From the NCBI GenBank assembly GCA_949751835.1, contig CATKHK010000048.1, forward strand, positions 248,001 through 312,000: DNA of 64,000 bases. The letters run 5' to 3'. The DNA is from Blepharisma japonicum. Taxonomy: Eukaryota; Ciliophora; Heterotrichea; Heterotrichida; Blepharismidae. The notes beneath the pieces are model-generated. The model was not told the origin of the DNA, made no database searches, and worked only from the letters and a program-made list of their open reading frames with translations. A program made the translations under genes and the position numbers. Below, piece after piece: positions 54,001-63,606 of the stretch (positions are counted from its first letter, which is position 1; each line of letters starts with the position of its first letter).

Positions 54001-54578
54001 TTGAAATACGGTCATTAGACGGCAAAAAAACAATAAAAACGCTCTCCAAAGGCTCTGTAGTTGGAGATATCGAACTAATTACTGATGAAAAGCCTTTTTA
54101 CTCGGTCGTTGCTAAAACTTTATGTTTAAGCTATTATGTATGTAAAACTGATTTTCATAAATTGGTGAGTCAGTTTCCTGATATTTCTGAGCAAATTCAG
54201 CAAGAAACAGAAAAACTGAGGAGGGAAAGAACAGATTTAAATGTAATTATTGAGCAAGATTCTTGTATAGAAGAAGATGGATCCCCAACTGTAAACTGCC
54301 AAGATGTTATCAATTCTATGACTATATATAAGTTAGTGAATTTCCCTATTATTCAAGAAGCAAGCGACACAAACTGAATTGGAGCTTATTCAGGCCTCAA
54401 AAACTTAAATTCGCAGACGATCAAAAAATCCGGCACACTAGCGATAACGAAAAAATTATCAAAAAGAAGACCGCATTATTCAAGAGAAAATAAGAGAAGG
54501 TTTAGCAGAGAATCTATTGGAAAAGAAATCATGATATCAGAGCTTTCATCAATTTCTATTAAAACAGATAAGCCTTAA
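48087..54578 (+). CDS. Four-repeat cyclic-nucleotide-gated channel (CNGK/tetraKCNG-like) in one polypeptide
   Basis: One frame of 2163 residues from ATG 48087 to TAA 54576, no introns, ~16 TGA=Trp codons. It contains four units of ~500-550 residues, each with about six TMs, a pore loop, C-linker and cNBD. Pore signatures: ISYNS at 267-271; GVYGD at 788-792; VGYGY at 1313-1317; TGYSF at 1806-1810. cNBD phosphate cassettes: FGEIGVLLDKRRSLSVRS (F449), FGEIALL...VRSATVRA (F968), FGEIGSF...AVRTASAVA (F1500), and a weak VGDIELITDEKPFYSVVA (V1992) lacking the binding Arg. S4-like helices carry few basic residues (RILKTLRFF; KLVRFFKVKRIW; IIRITGIY; RLLRIVSVFR). Sea-urchin-type CNGK is the known precedent: four repeats, K-selective, in sperm flagella. 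A membrane, possibly ciliary, pseudo-tetramer is inferred. Confidence 0.9.
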
Positions 54579-54824
54579 ATAGTTGAATTTTTTATATATT
54601 TAAATCTAAGAATTTATGATGGATATTGGGAATATACTATTAAATGTCCCTTGAAGTAAAAGCTTTAATAAATTAATTTAAGAAAGAAAATAATTTTTAG
54701 CATAGAAATTTCAGAATTATCCCTGATTTATATACAAAAAAGTAAAATAAATCAAATAATCTAAACCCGCTTTATTCAAAATTCACGATTTAAGTGATAA
54801 ACTCTCCATAACTGCCATTAATAA

Positions 54825-56270
54825 ATGGGAGGCAAAGGCAAAGGAGGCAAAGGAGCCAAAGGGGGTAAAGGCAAAGGAGGCAAAGGCAAAGGCAAAAAAG
54901 GTGGTGAAGCAGAAGCTCGCCGCAAGGCAGAAGCAGTCGAAGACATAGAAAGCGAAGAATACAAAACCAACCTCATGCTGGAGCTCGCAGAGCTCCAAGA
55001 AGAAGCCAAAACAGAGAACGGCTTTGCATCTCTTTACCAGCAAGAAAGAGAGCGCATCAACTACTTCTGGATGGCTGAAAAGAAGCTCCTTGAAGAGAAA
55101 CAAGCCGATTTTCGCAATAAAGAATGAAGCCTCCAAGAGCTTCGAGAAAAGCACGACATTGAAATCAACGTCTGCAAACAAAGGGTCAAGCACTTGCTAT
55201 TTGCATCTCTTGACAACTTAACTGAAGAGAAAACTCAAGCTGAAATGGGCCTGAAAAACTCAGAAGATGAGCATAGGCTAAAACAGAGAGAGCTTAAATA
55301 TGACGTAAGAGCACTTAAAGTACAAGAAAAAGAAAAAGAGGTCTGTCAAGATGATTATTTAAGATCACTTAAAAAAGATGAGGACAAAAAGAAAATGGAG
55401 CTAAGGCATGAGTTCGAAAGACAAGCTATTGACTTAAAAGACAAATACACAGAAAAAATGAACAGGCTTAGGATTGATATGGAAGAAAAAAAGAAAAGGA
55501 TCATTGAACAAATTGAAGCTAAAATGAATGCAGCCATCAAAGATTTGACCAAAACACACCAGCAAAAGCTGCTTGATATCCAAAATTACTACAAAAATAT
55601 AACAGACTCAAATATTTCTCACATAAAGCAGCTGCAAGAAGACGTGGTTAGGCTTAGAAAACTAGAGGTAGCTGACTTAAAAACCCTACACAAGCTTCAA
55701 TATGAAAATAAACATTTCGTGAACCCTCTAAAAGAAACTCAACTAAAAGTCGAAGAAAAGAAAAAGGAACTTGAACAATATTTAAAAGACAAAGAAGAAC
55801 TCCATACCACATTTAAGCGTATTACAGACATTGAAGAAGAAATCAGAAACTGGACCTGGGAATATGAAGTTTTACTACAAGAGCACGATTATATAATGAA
55901 AGAAAGAGACGAAATCTATACAAGATTCCAAGACTCCATATTAGAAGTTCAACAAAAAGTCGGCTTACGAAATTTAATTCTAGAAAAGAAATTAGAAACA
56001 ATCCAAGAAACACTTGAAGCTAAAAATGTTCAGCTTTATCAAATTTTGCAATCAGCCCAGCTTAGACCAGAAGCGATTGCAATGGTCACTTCTTCCTTAG
56101 AAGACGTAGAAAATTCTAAAAATGAACAAATCGCTGCAATTCAAACTGAGCTGAAGAAAATAAGAGAAGCACACAGCAATATGGTGAAAACTTATGAAGG
56201 GAAGCTTTTTGAGTTTGGAATTCCAGTTGAGGAGCTTGGCTTTGATCCTCTTGTCCCTGCTAATGTTTAA
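54825..56270 (+). CDS. DRC4: Dynein regulatory complex subunit 4 (GAS8 homologue)
   Basis: 481 residues; TGA at 55125 (NKEWSLQEL) is Trp. After a Gly/Lys-rich basic head (repeated GGKGKGGKG) the protein is continuous coiled coil with DRC4 landmarks: LQNYYKNITDSNISHIKQLQEDV (human [20 protein letters not shown]), ENKHFVNPLKETQ, the EVLLQEHDYIMKERDEIYTRF block, IQEVQQKVGLRNLILEKKLE and the C-terminal YEGKLFEFGIPVEELGF. DRC4 forms the nexin-dynein linker base plate on axonemal doublets and controls ciliary motility. Known DRC4 is ~480 residues, the same length. The Gly/Lys head is unusual for the family. It lies 246 bp after the channel gene, same strand. Confidence 0.92.
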
Positions 56271-56292
56271 AATAATTCTTGTTTAATAAAAA

Positions 56293-56904
56293 ATGAATTG
56301 GCCAGCATTAGAAAGCGATCCTGAAATTTTTACTCAATATTTTCGGACTATTGGACTTAGTAGTCAGTGGGAATTTTTTGAAATTTTTTCTTTTGATGAA
56401 GAAATAGAAGGAAGTGCGATACTTTTGGCTTATAAATTTTATGAGCAAGGCTCTATATTTGAAGGAGAGCCAATTCAATTGGAAAATTTTATAAAACAAA
56501 CATCTGTATTAGACAATGCGTGCGGGTTAATTGCAGCATTACATGGAATTTTTGCTGCAAATGCAGATCTTGAAGAAGGGAGCATATTATTTGAGATAAA
56601 ATCACAGATTGCTAATAAAAGTCCTTTAGAAGCTGCTGAGGTAGTTATTAATAATCAAGCTTTGCATGATATTCATTTACAGTTTGCAGCGGAAGGGCAG
56701 TCAGAAATAACTGACTGTCCAAATTATCATTTTGTAGTGGTTTTGCCTGGATTTATATTATATGATGGAATAAAAAATAGCCCGATTCGACTGCCATGTG
56801 AAGGGAGCTTGTGTATGGGATTTTTTAATTTAGTGAAACAGTTTATTGAAGCTGAAAGAATTTCTGAGGATATGAATATGATGGTTCTTAAAAGAATTAG
56901 TTAA
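56293..56904 (+). CDS. Ubiquitin C-terminal hydrolase, UCHL1/L3 (peptidase C12) type
   Basis: 203 residues, starting 22 bp after the DRC4 stop. N-terminal WPALESDPEIFTQYFRTIGL matches the UCH entry helix (human W-x-PLEANPEVFTKYLRQLGL). Active-site order: oxyanion Gln 69 in KQTSVLDNACG; nucleophile Cys 77; His 146 in YHFVVVLPG; Asp 158 in LYDGIKNSP. Between Gln and Cys there are two extra residues compared with UCHL3 KQTISNAC. The crossover loop lies around 135-145. These enzymes cleave small adducts from the ubiquitin C terminus. All catalytic residues are present, so it is likely active, in contrast to the USP homologue at 14827-17697. Confidence 0.9.
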   Translation: MNWPALESDPEIFTQYFRTIGLSSQWEFFEIFSFDEEIEGSAILLAYKFYEQGSIFEGEPIQLENFIKQTSVLDNACGLIAALHGIFAANADLEEGSILFEIKSQIANKSPLEAAEVVINNQALHDIHLQFAAEGQSEITDCPNYHFVVVLPGFILYDGIKNSPIRLPCEGSLCMGFFNLVKQFIEAERISEDMNMMVLKRIS

Positions 56905-57067
56905 AAATTTATCCCATAAAATTCCACAATAAAGATATTTAATAAATATTAATAAAATTTATTTATATAAATATAATTGAATTTCGTTTTTTATCAATTC
57001 CAAAAATGTCAAGGTTTTATTAACCAATCTATTTTTCACACAAATTTAAGTAAAAATCTTATTAGAA

Positions 57068-58216
57068 TTAGATCAAATTACCTCTTCTTTCTTGCTCTTG
57101 TTCCAATGATTCAAATAGGGCTTTAAAATTTCCAATTCCGAATCCATTGTTATTATGTCTTTGAATAATTTCATAAAACAGAGTAGGTCTGTCTTCTACT
57201 GGTTTTGTGAAAATCTGAAGTAAATACCCACGGTCGTCAAAGTCAACCAAAATATGAAGGTCTTCAATTCTTTTTAAGTCTTCTTCAATTTGTACCGCAG
57301 AATGCGCAAGTCTTTTTCTTAAGCTATCATAATATTTAGGAGGAACTTCTAAGAATTCCACACCTCTAGCCCTTAAGGTGCTTATTACTGAAATAATATC
57401 ATTGACTTTTAAGGCAATATGTTGTACGCCTGCTCCACCATAATATTCGACATATTCTTGGATTTGACTTTTTCTAAGTCCATCAGCAGGCTCATTAATA
57501 GGCATTTTGATCACTTCATCCCAATCAGCAACCACAACAGACCTTAATGCTGAATAATCGGTATGGATTACAGACTCATCAGCAGACCAATATCGATGAA
57601 ATTCTAGATATTTCTCATACCATTCTACTGTAGGAGTCATATCGCCACCAGGCTGATTTCCTACAACATGATCAATAATGTCATAATTTACCTGAGGAAA
57701 GGCAGAGTTTAATGGATCATCTTTTGTGATTGCTCTGAAGCCAGGCAAAAAGGGTCCTGTATAGTCGACATTTTGGACTAATGTGTGAACAGTGTCTCCA
57801 TAAGTCTGGAGAGACGCTATTATAACAGATCCAAATTGATCTTGTAAAACCTGTGGCTCACGGAAGCTTTTACAGCCTTTAGCTATCGCTTTCTCATACA
57901 TCCCTCTTGCGTCACTTACACTAAAGGCAATGTCTTGAACTCCATCACTATGCTTGCCAACGTGACGGTTCACTTCATTGTCTTCAGGAGTGAGAGCTGA
58001 GGTAAAAGCGATGACTACATGGTTGCTTCGGACGACATTGGTACAGAATTTTTGGTTTCCTGTTTCCAATCCTTCATAGGCAACCGGAGAAAACCCAAAG
58101 CGAGATGTGTAGAACGAAGCGGCTTGCTTTGAGTTGGAGACGTAAAAACGAACGTGATGGAAACCATAGAATTCGCCAAGATCTGGACGCGTTTCTTGCT
58201 TGTCGTAATAAGTCAT
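57068..58216 (-). CDS. HPD: 4-hydroxyphenylpyruvate dioxygenase
   Basis: 382 residues, single exon, near the usual length for HPPD (~390). Two vicinal-oxygen-chelate halves: GFHHVRFYVSNSKQAASFY and DGVQDIAFSV in the first; the second carries the iron ligands His 183 (IIDHVVGN), His 266 (GVQHIALKV) and Glu 349 (LFYEIIQR). The C-terminal gate helix (NNNGFGIGNFKALFESLE) is present. HPPD turns 4-hydroxyphenylpyruvate into homogentisate in Tyr breakdown. No other Tyr-pathway gene is in the window. Convergent with UCH across 163 bp. Confidence 0.95.
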   Translation of the reverse strand: MTYYDKQETRPDLGEFYGFHHVRFYVSNSKQAASFYTSRFGFSPVAYEGLETGNQKFCTNVVRSNHVVIAFTSALTPEDNEVNRHVGKHSDGVQDIAFSVSDARGMYEKAIAKGCKSFREPQVLQDQFGSVIIASLQTYGDTVHTLVQNVDYTGPFLPGFRAITKDDPLNSAFPQVNYDIIDHVVGNQPGGDMTPTVEWYEKYLEFHRYWSADESVIHTDYSALRSVVVADWDEVIKMPINEPADGLRKSQIQEYVEYYGGAGVQHIALKVNDIISVISTLRARGVEFLEVPPKYYDSLRKRLAHSAVQIEEDLKRIEDLHILVDFDDRGYLLQIFTKPVEDRPTLFYEIIQRHNNNGFGIGNFKALFESLEQEQERRGNLI

Positions 58217-58771
58217 TTTTTATTATAAGGCCCGAGCCATAAGATTTCTAGATTAAGATATAGAGCCATAAATGGGGTGAATATTTTAAAAATTAAGAAA
58301 ATAAGCTGGAAATTTGGGGAAATGTAAGCGAAAATAAGGATTTAAATGGAAAAATTGGAGAATTAAATGTAGATTTATTCGACAGATTGAATTATTAATT
58401 AAAAAATTTAGGTTATAAAAATAATTAATTTTGTGTAATTAATTAAAATTTGATGATTAAAGGTGAACGAGCAATAAAAATAGATTTTAAAAAATAAATA
58501 AAATAATTTATTTTATTTTAAATAAAGAATTATATATCTTAATCCATTTTAAAGATAATCTGAGGAAGCAATTTACATAATTTAAGATTTTATTGTCATA
58601 ATTTTCTTTTGATTGAGTATTTATCAAATTATATTCAATTATAATCAAATCATATCATTGTTAAATTGAAATTTTTATTTGGATTTGGATTTGATAAAAC
58701 AAAATTAAACTCCTAAATCATAAAATAAGTTTTACTAAATAATTTATTAATAGCAATATTAGCGCTCTTTA
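58217..58771. other. AT-rich intergenic
   Basis: 555 bp, strongly AT-rich, between tandem minus-strand genes; no gene, RNA or repeat recognised. Confidence 0.55.
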
Positions 58772-59800
58772 TTAGAGTCCTTTAATCTTCTCTTTTTGAT
58801 AATTCGATATAAATTCCCTTATATTGCTTATTTCTTTTACTGCTTTTTCTAAAGCCCTAACAGCAGAATCTGGTGACTGATTTGAATCAACGTGAACTTG
58901 ACACGTTAAGAGAATTGCGGCTAAACTTACTTCTCCTTGTGACTGAAACCAATTAATAAAGCTTGATAGCTGAGATAACTCAGATGCTATCTGAAATGAA
59001 TATTTCATTAGTTCTTCCATTCGAGTTTCTTTGATTTGATTTTTTAAGCTATCGTTTTCTTTTGTAAGTTGAGTATGAATGTCTTGGATTTTTGAAATCT
59101 GTGATTTAAGAAATGCAATTTCTAATCTCGTCTGGGTGTCATTGGTGAGCTTTTCGTTCATGTCTTCTTCGAGATTTAGCATTTGAAACTCAAACATTTT
59201 TTTTTCTTTGGCATAGCGAGAAGCTATTTCTTTTTCTTGGAGCTTAAGCTTATTTTCAAGTGCTTTTATTGTCTCATCTTTATTTTTTTCGCTCTTTTCT
59301 GAGCAGATTCCTTGATTTACGAGTAACTTATTGAATTGATTTTCATTTTCTTTTATTAATTTTTCTATGTAAACAATTTTTTCATCTTTTTCTCTAATTT
59401 CTTTCTTTAATTTTGATATAGTTAATCTCAAATTTGTGATTAAATCATTAGCTTCCTCTATTATAGCTAAGTGCTTGCAATCACAACTTGATGGATTTTC
59501 ATATGATTTCTGAGTCGAAGTTTCAGAATTTCCATCAAAACTATTTTTTTTTAGGCTATTTAAATTTTTCACAGAAATGGGACTCTCAAACTTAGAAAGT
59601 GCTGAGCTAAGAATTTTCATCTTTTGGATAGGGCTTAATTCGTTGCGACTCTTTATTTGTGGGCTTAGGTGAGAAGTCTTTAATGCTGACCCAGGAGGAG
59701 AATGAGGGTCATATTTGTTTGTGCTTTGGAATTTTGGTGAAAAGGTTAAACTTAAGTCAAGCCTTGTGATGTCCTTTTTAGGTTTATGAGCAGTAGTCAT
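58772..59800 (-). CDS. Hypothetical coiled-coil protein
   Basis: 342 residues, single exon, ATG at 59800. The first ~110 residues are basic, Ser/Pro-rich and disordered (LSPQIKSRNELSPIQK). A short Cys/His-containing turn (PSSCDCKHLAII) near 110 precedes a coiled coil of ~150 residues (REKDEKIVYIEKLIKENENQF, LQEKEIASRYAKEKK). The C-terminal ~80 residues form a compact helical part (FQIASELSQLSSFINWFQSQGEVSLAAI). No family recognised. Such architecture is common in basal-body or cortical proteins, but nothing specific supports that here. Confidence 0.75.
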   Translation of the reverse strand: MTTAHKPKKDITRLDLSLTFSPKFQSTNKYDPHSPPGSALKTSHLSPQIKSRNELSPIQKMKILSSALSKFESPISVKNLNSLKKNSFDGNSETSTQKSYENPSSCDCKHLAIIEEANDLITNLRLTISKLKKEIREKDEKIVYIEKLIKENENQFNKLLVNQGICSEKSEKNKDETIKALENKLKLQEKEIASRYAKEKKMFEFQMLNLEEDMNEKLTNDTQTRLEIAFLKSQISKIQDIHTQLTKENDSLKNQIKETRMEELMKYSFQIASELSQLSSFINWFQSQGEVSLAAILLTCQVHVDSNQSPDSAVRALEKAVKEISNIREFISNYQKEKIKGL

Positions 59801-60149
59801 TTTTAATATATGGATATAAATATTTTTAAATATGGGAAATAATTTCTTAATTAGCGAGTTTTAATACAAAACCTAATCTAAATATTTAGAAATAAACATA
59901 TTGCTTTTTTACTGAAATTCTTGTAGGTAATTATTGCATTTGCGTTTAATTAACAATAGATTCTGCTCTTATTCACAAATAAGTGAATTATTTTTAAAAA
60001 TTAATAATGGTCTTACTTCACAGGATATTTTACTCCTTTAATTATATATTTAACTAAAAACATGAATTATGCACTTTTGCATAAATTTTAAGCCTTTTTT
60101 TGTGAAATTTTATATATTCTAATTTATTAAATATAATAATTTACCCAAG
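59801..60149. other. Intergenic, divergent promoters
   Basis: 349 bp between divergent genes; AT-rich, nothing recognised. Confidence 0.55.
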
Positions 60150-61055
60150 ATGGACTCAATGCAAGATAAACAGCAAACAATAGACCGACGAAAGTGAACA
60201 GTTGTCTGCAAGCACTGGCTCAAAGGTCTCTGTCAAAAAGACGACAAGTGCGAGTACCTCCACCAATACGACCTTTCCAGAATGCCAATCTGCTCATCAA
60301 TTACCAAAGGACGTCCATGCACCTCAGAAGATTGTGTTTTCAAGCACATAGACCCGAACCAGAAGCGCTGCCCTCGTTACGAGCTTGGATTTTGCATAAA
60401 AGGTCCTCAATGCAAGGAAAGGCATGAAAGAACTAACGATCCGCCTACATATCTCCCTGATAAATATTTTGCTGAGATAATTAATCCAATGTTTCATTCA
60501 ATGGTGCCTATGAAAACTGATTCTTTATTTCTCCCTGCCGGGCAGGTCCAATTTCAAGGGACTTCCCGCTATTTTATTGCGTGCGGAACAACTGAGGCAG
60601 TTCAGACAGCCCTCATTCATTCTGCATGGGCTACTACAAATTCAAACCTAACTGTTTTGAGAAATTCTTTAAAACAAAGCGAAAATGTTGCTTTGATTTT
60701 TAGGGATGATAAATATTTTTATGGGTTTGCCAAAATCGTAGGAGATATTGACCCTAATTTTAAGCCAGGAATTTTTGGAGATGACCCTTCTATCGCTGCT
60801 AATTTTAGAATTAGATGAATTAAGAAATGCCGACTAGAACTAGACGCCACGAACCACCTAAGAAACCCATTTGATGGGATGCTAAGGGTTAGGATGGGAA
60901 AAGAAGCACAAGAACTTGAAGGAGAAGTCGCAGAAAAAATCTGCTCAATGATGGTTCCGCTACAAGATTACGAAGTTTTAGAGTACAAGAAATCCAAGCG
61001 GCAAAGAGAAGACGACAAAAACGGGAAGCATCCGGATAAAAAACACAGAAGTTAA
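60150..61055 (+). CDS. CPSF30-YTH: CCCH zinc-finger plus YTH m6A-reader fusion
   Basis: 301 residues, ATG 60150; TGA at 60195 and 60816 is Trp. Three CCCH fingers occur at ~20-93: CKHWLKGLCQKDDKCEYLH, CSSITKGRPCTSEDCVFKH, CPRYELGFCIKGPQCKERH, the CPSF30 spacing. A YTH domain follows (~135-285): GTSRYFIACGTTEAVQTA, HSAWATT, SENVALIF, YGFAKIVG, then FRIRWIKKC and NPFDGMLRVRMG. Cage Trps are 160 and 223, the latter TGA-coded. This fusion of a poly(A)-site factor with an m6A reader is known from plants and apicomplexans; it couples methylation to mRNA 3'-end choice. Its stop is 14 bp from the convergent CDPK stop. Confidence 0.9.
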
Positions 61056-61069
61056 AATAAATTTATGAA

Positions 61070-62638
61070 TTATTTAATTAATTGTTTCATAAATGCTGAG
61101 AATTCTTGATAACTTATAAGGTTATCGTGATTTTTGTCTAAGAGCTTTATGAATTCTTGAAGCTCTTCTTTTGGGATTTTTGGCATTGAGTATTGAAGCT
61201 CGGATAGATTTATAGATCCATCTCCTGAGATGTCATACAATTTAAATGCCTTTTTCAATTTTTCTTGCGATATCATTTTATTCCAATCAATAGCAGCTGC
61301 TAAAAATTCAGAGAATTCAATAGTCCCATTTCCATCAGCATCACAACTTTTCATAATCGCGTCTATATCAATATTTGAATCAATATCCACATGTTCATAT
61401 CCAGCTTTCAGCTCTTCTTTGCTTAATTTCCCGTCTTTATTAGTATCAAGCTGCTCAAATAAATCAGATAGTTGCTTTTCTTCTTCTCTTGTTAACGTAT
61501 TTGAGGCTATGAAGGTTAGGATGCATTTTTCAAATTTTGATTTTTTTCTGAAATCGTTTAGCTGAGTCAATGCACTTGAGTATAGAGGATTTGCACCTGA
61601 AGGAGTATTTAAATTAGACTGTATCCAAGGATGGTTCATTGCTTCAAATGCTGAAGGCCTTTCAGCAGGATTGAAAGCAAGAAGTTTCTTTAATAAGTCT
61701 AATAACGAGTCAGGATATTGAAGTCATTGTGGAGAATTTAAGCTCAGTCCTTTTTTGGTTAAAGCTAAGATATCTTGTTTAGTATTCCCTATGAATGGGA
61801 ATTTTCCTGTAATCATGATATGCAGAATAACTCCTGCACTCCATATATCACTTTTTTCATTAGATATCCCGTTTGAAGTCTCTGGAGCTTTATAATACAT
61901 CTAAGTTACCATTACATCTCGAACTGTAGTTTTTACACTTTTTCTCCCATATAAATATCTAGAAAGGTCAAAATTCGCAATTTTTAGATGAGAGTCTGAT
62001 GATTTGGCTTCAAAAAATAAATTTTCTGACTTCAAATGTGAATGAATAATCCCTCTTTGATGACAATAATTTAGCCCATTAAACATGTCATACATGCATT
62101 GACTCGCGATAGAGTCACTCAAATATGAATCACTTATGATTTTTTGTAATAACTCGCTACCATTAAAATATTCCGAAGCAATATAATAGCATGAAGGAGT
62201 TTCAATTGATTCATAAGTTTGTTGAATATTTGGATGAGCCTGCATATTTTATACCATTCGCTTTAGAATTTCAACTTTTTCTAAAAATAATTCGCGAACT
62301 TCTTCATCATTGTTAGGTCTTGGGTATTTTTTCAAAACTCTTTTGGCTTGCGTCCTTTTATCTATGGCAATTAGAAATTCTTTATCTGTGCCTTTGCATT
62401 CAATTTTAACAGTTTGGTAATATTGCTTGAGAGGTCCTTGCAAATTATTTGTAATAACTGGCTCTATTATATCGCTAGAATTTGTATTGTGCTTCATTGA
62501 GGGTTTTCTTGATAGAACGTGTGTGCGAGAATGCTTGATAGGATTTTGCTTTATGGACTGAATTAGGGATTCTCGGTTTTTTTTTGATTCGTCGTCAGCT
62601 TTCGTTTCTTGTTCAGGCCTCGAAGCACAACAGCCCAT
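61070..62638 (-). CDS. CDPK-like protein with degenerate kinase domain and four EF-hands
   Basis: Exons 62638-62255, 62239-61916 and 61900-61070 (512 residues). MGCCASRP predicts myristoylation/palmitoylation. The kinase domain (~72-328) keeps the subdomain II Lys 103 (RVLKKY), YKAPE and DIWSAGVILHIMITGKFPF, but the glycine loop is absent, HRD is HSH at 194-196 and DFG is NFD at 217-219, so both catalytic acidic residues are missing. The four EF-hands look sound: DTNKDGKLSKEE (388), DADGNGTIEFSE (423), DISGDGSINLSE (459), DKNHDNLISYQE (491, Gly replaced by Asn). It is probably a Ca-responsive membrane-bound pseudokinase scaffold; that conclusion is inference from the missing residues. Confidence 0.9.
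61901..61915 (-). other. 15-nt intron
   Basis: GTAATGGTAACTTAG on the minus strand; splicing gives TTVRDMYYKAPE, the expected kinase APE region. A at position 10. Confidence 0.85.
62240..62254 (-). other. 15-nt intron
   Basis: GTATAAAATATGCAG on the minus strand; splicing gives ILKRMAHPNIQ, the kinase consensus ILK-x-x-x-HPNI. A at position 10. Confidence 0.9.
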
Positions 62639-62935
62639 TATAAAAATATAGTATCATATTTAAAAGCAATGAGGATGATGGAAAACGTATAAGCCATTTA
62701 TACAAAATAATATAGATCAGAAAATTAAACAAAATAATATTTTCAATATTTTTAAAAAATAGTCATGCGTTTTGGATTATTTTTTCAATGTATGAATAAT
62801 TTATGTATCAATAAAGCTTTTAATTTTTTTTTACTGAAAATAAACTATTTATATTATCCAAGTCATTCTTTTTATTATGAAATTACTCAAAAAGTCTTCA
62901 AAAATGCATATTTTTATTATAACTAATGAACATTT

Positions 62936-63439
62936 TTAATGAACCAAATTTCATCTTTTTTCGTTTTCTTTTTTTACGCTTGATCTTCTAAGAATTATTT
63001 GAGGAGAAAGGACCTTAGTTCTTATCTTAAATCCTGTAGATAAATTTATAAGCTCTTTCTGGTTTTGGACTTTATTTGTTTGTTTTGAAACCCTGCTCGC
63101 TTTTTTCACTGGCTGCTGCTTTTCTTTTATCTGATCTTTTGTGTGCTCCATCAGTTCAACAAGATCTCTAACTAATGAATCTTCTTCTTCACAGAAATTG
63201 TTTTCGCAATTAGAATTGATTGGCTCAATATCCAAGTTGCTACTAAACCCCTTATTTTTAGAAGAAGAATTAGAAGCATCTTCCCAATTTTTGTTGATAG
63301 GGCTATTTGGGCTGCTCGGGCTTCTTTGTACGAACGTAAACCTTTTTATTACAGGCCTTTCTATTTGGCCTAAGTTTGAAGTTGAACGACTAGCTCTTAA
63401 GCCGAGCGTGTCTAATTGAAACTCTTTTCTTTTATGCAT
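62936..63439 (-). CDS. Small basic Ser-rich hypothetical protein
   Basis: 167 residues from ATG at 63439; TGA at 62951-62953 is Trp and the true end is RWNLVH then TAA at 62936. Basic, mostly disordered, with clustered Ser-Pro sites (RSPSSPNSPINKNW), a central acidic patch (ENNFCEEEDSLVRDLVELMEH) and a basic second half (KKASRVSKQTNK, IILRRSSVKK). No domain or family recognised. Ser-rich basic segments suggest phosphorylation, nothing more. Confidence 0.65.
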
Positions 63440-63606
63440 TTTTATCTTATAATATTTTAGTAGTTATTTATAATTTTTTGGCAATTTTTACTAAGAGTGC
63501 ATAATAATCCGAAGATCAGATAGCTACCATATATTTTTATAAGAGAGAATATAGAAAACAGTGAATTTGGCAAATTCATAGCAACAGTAAATGACTCATA
63601 TAATTT

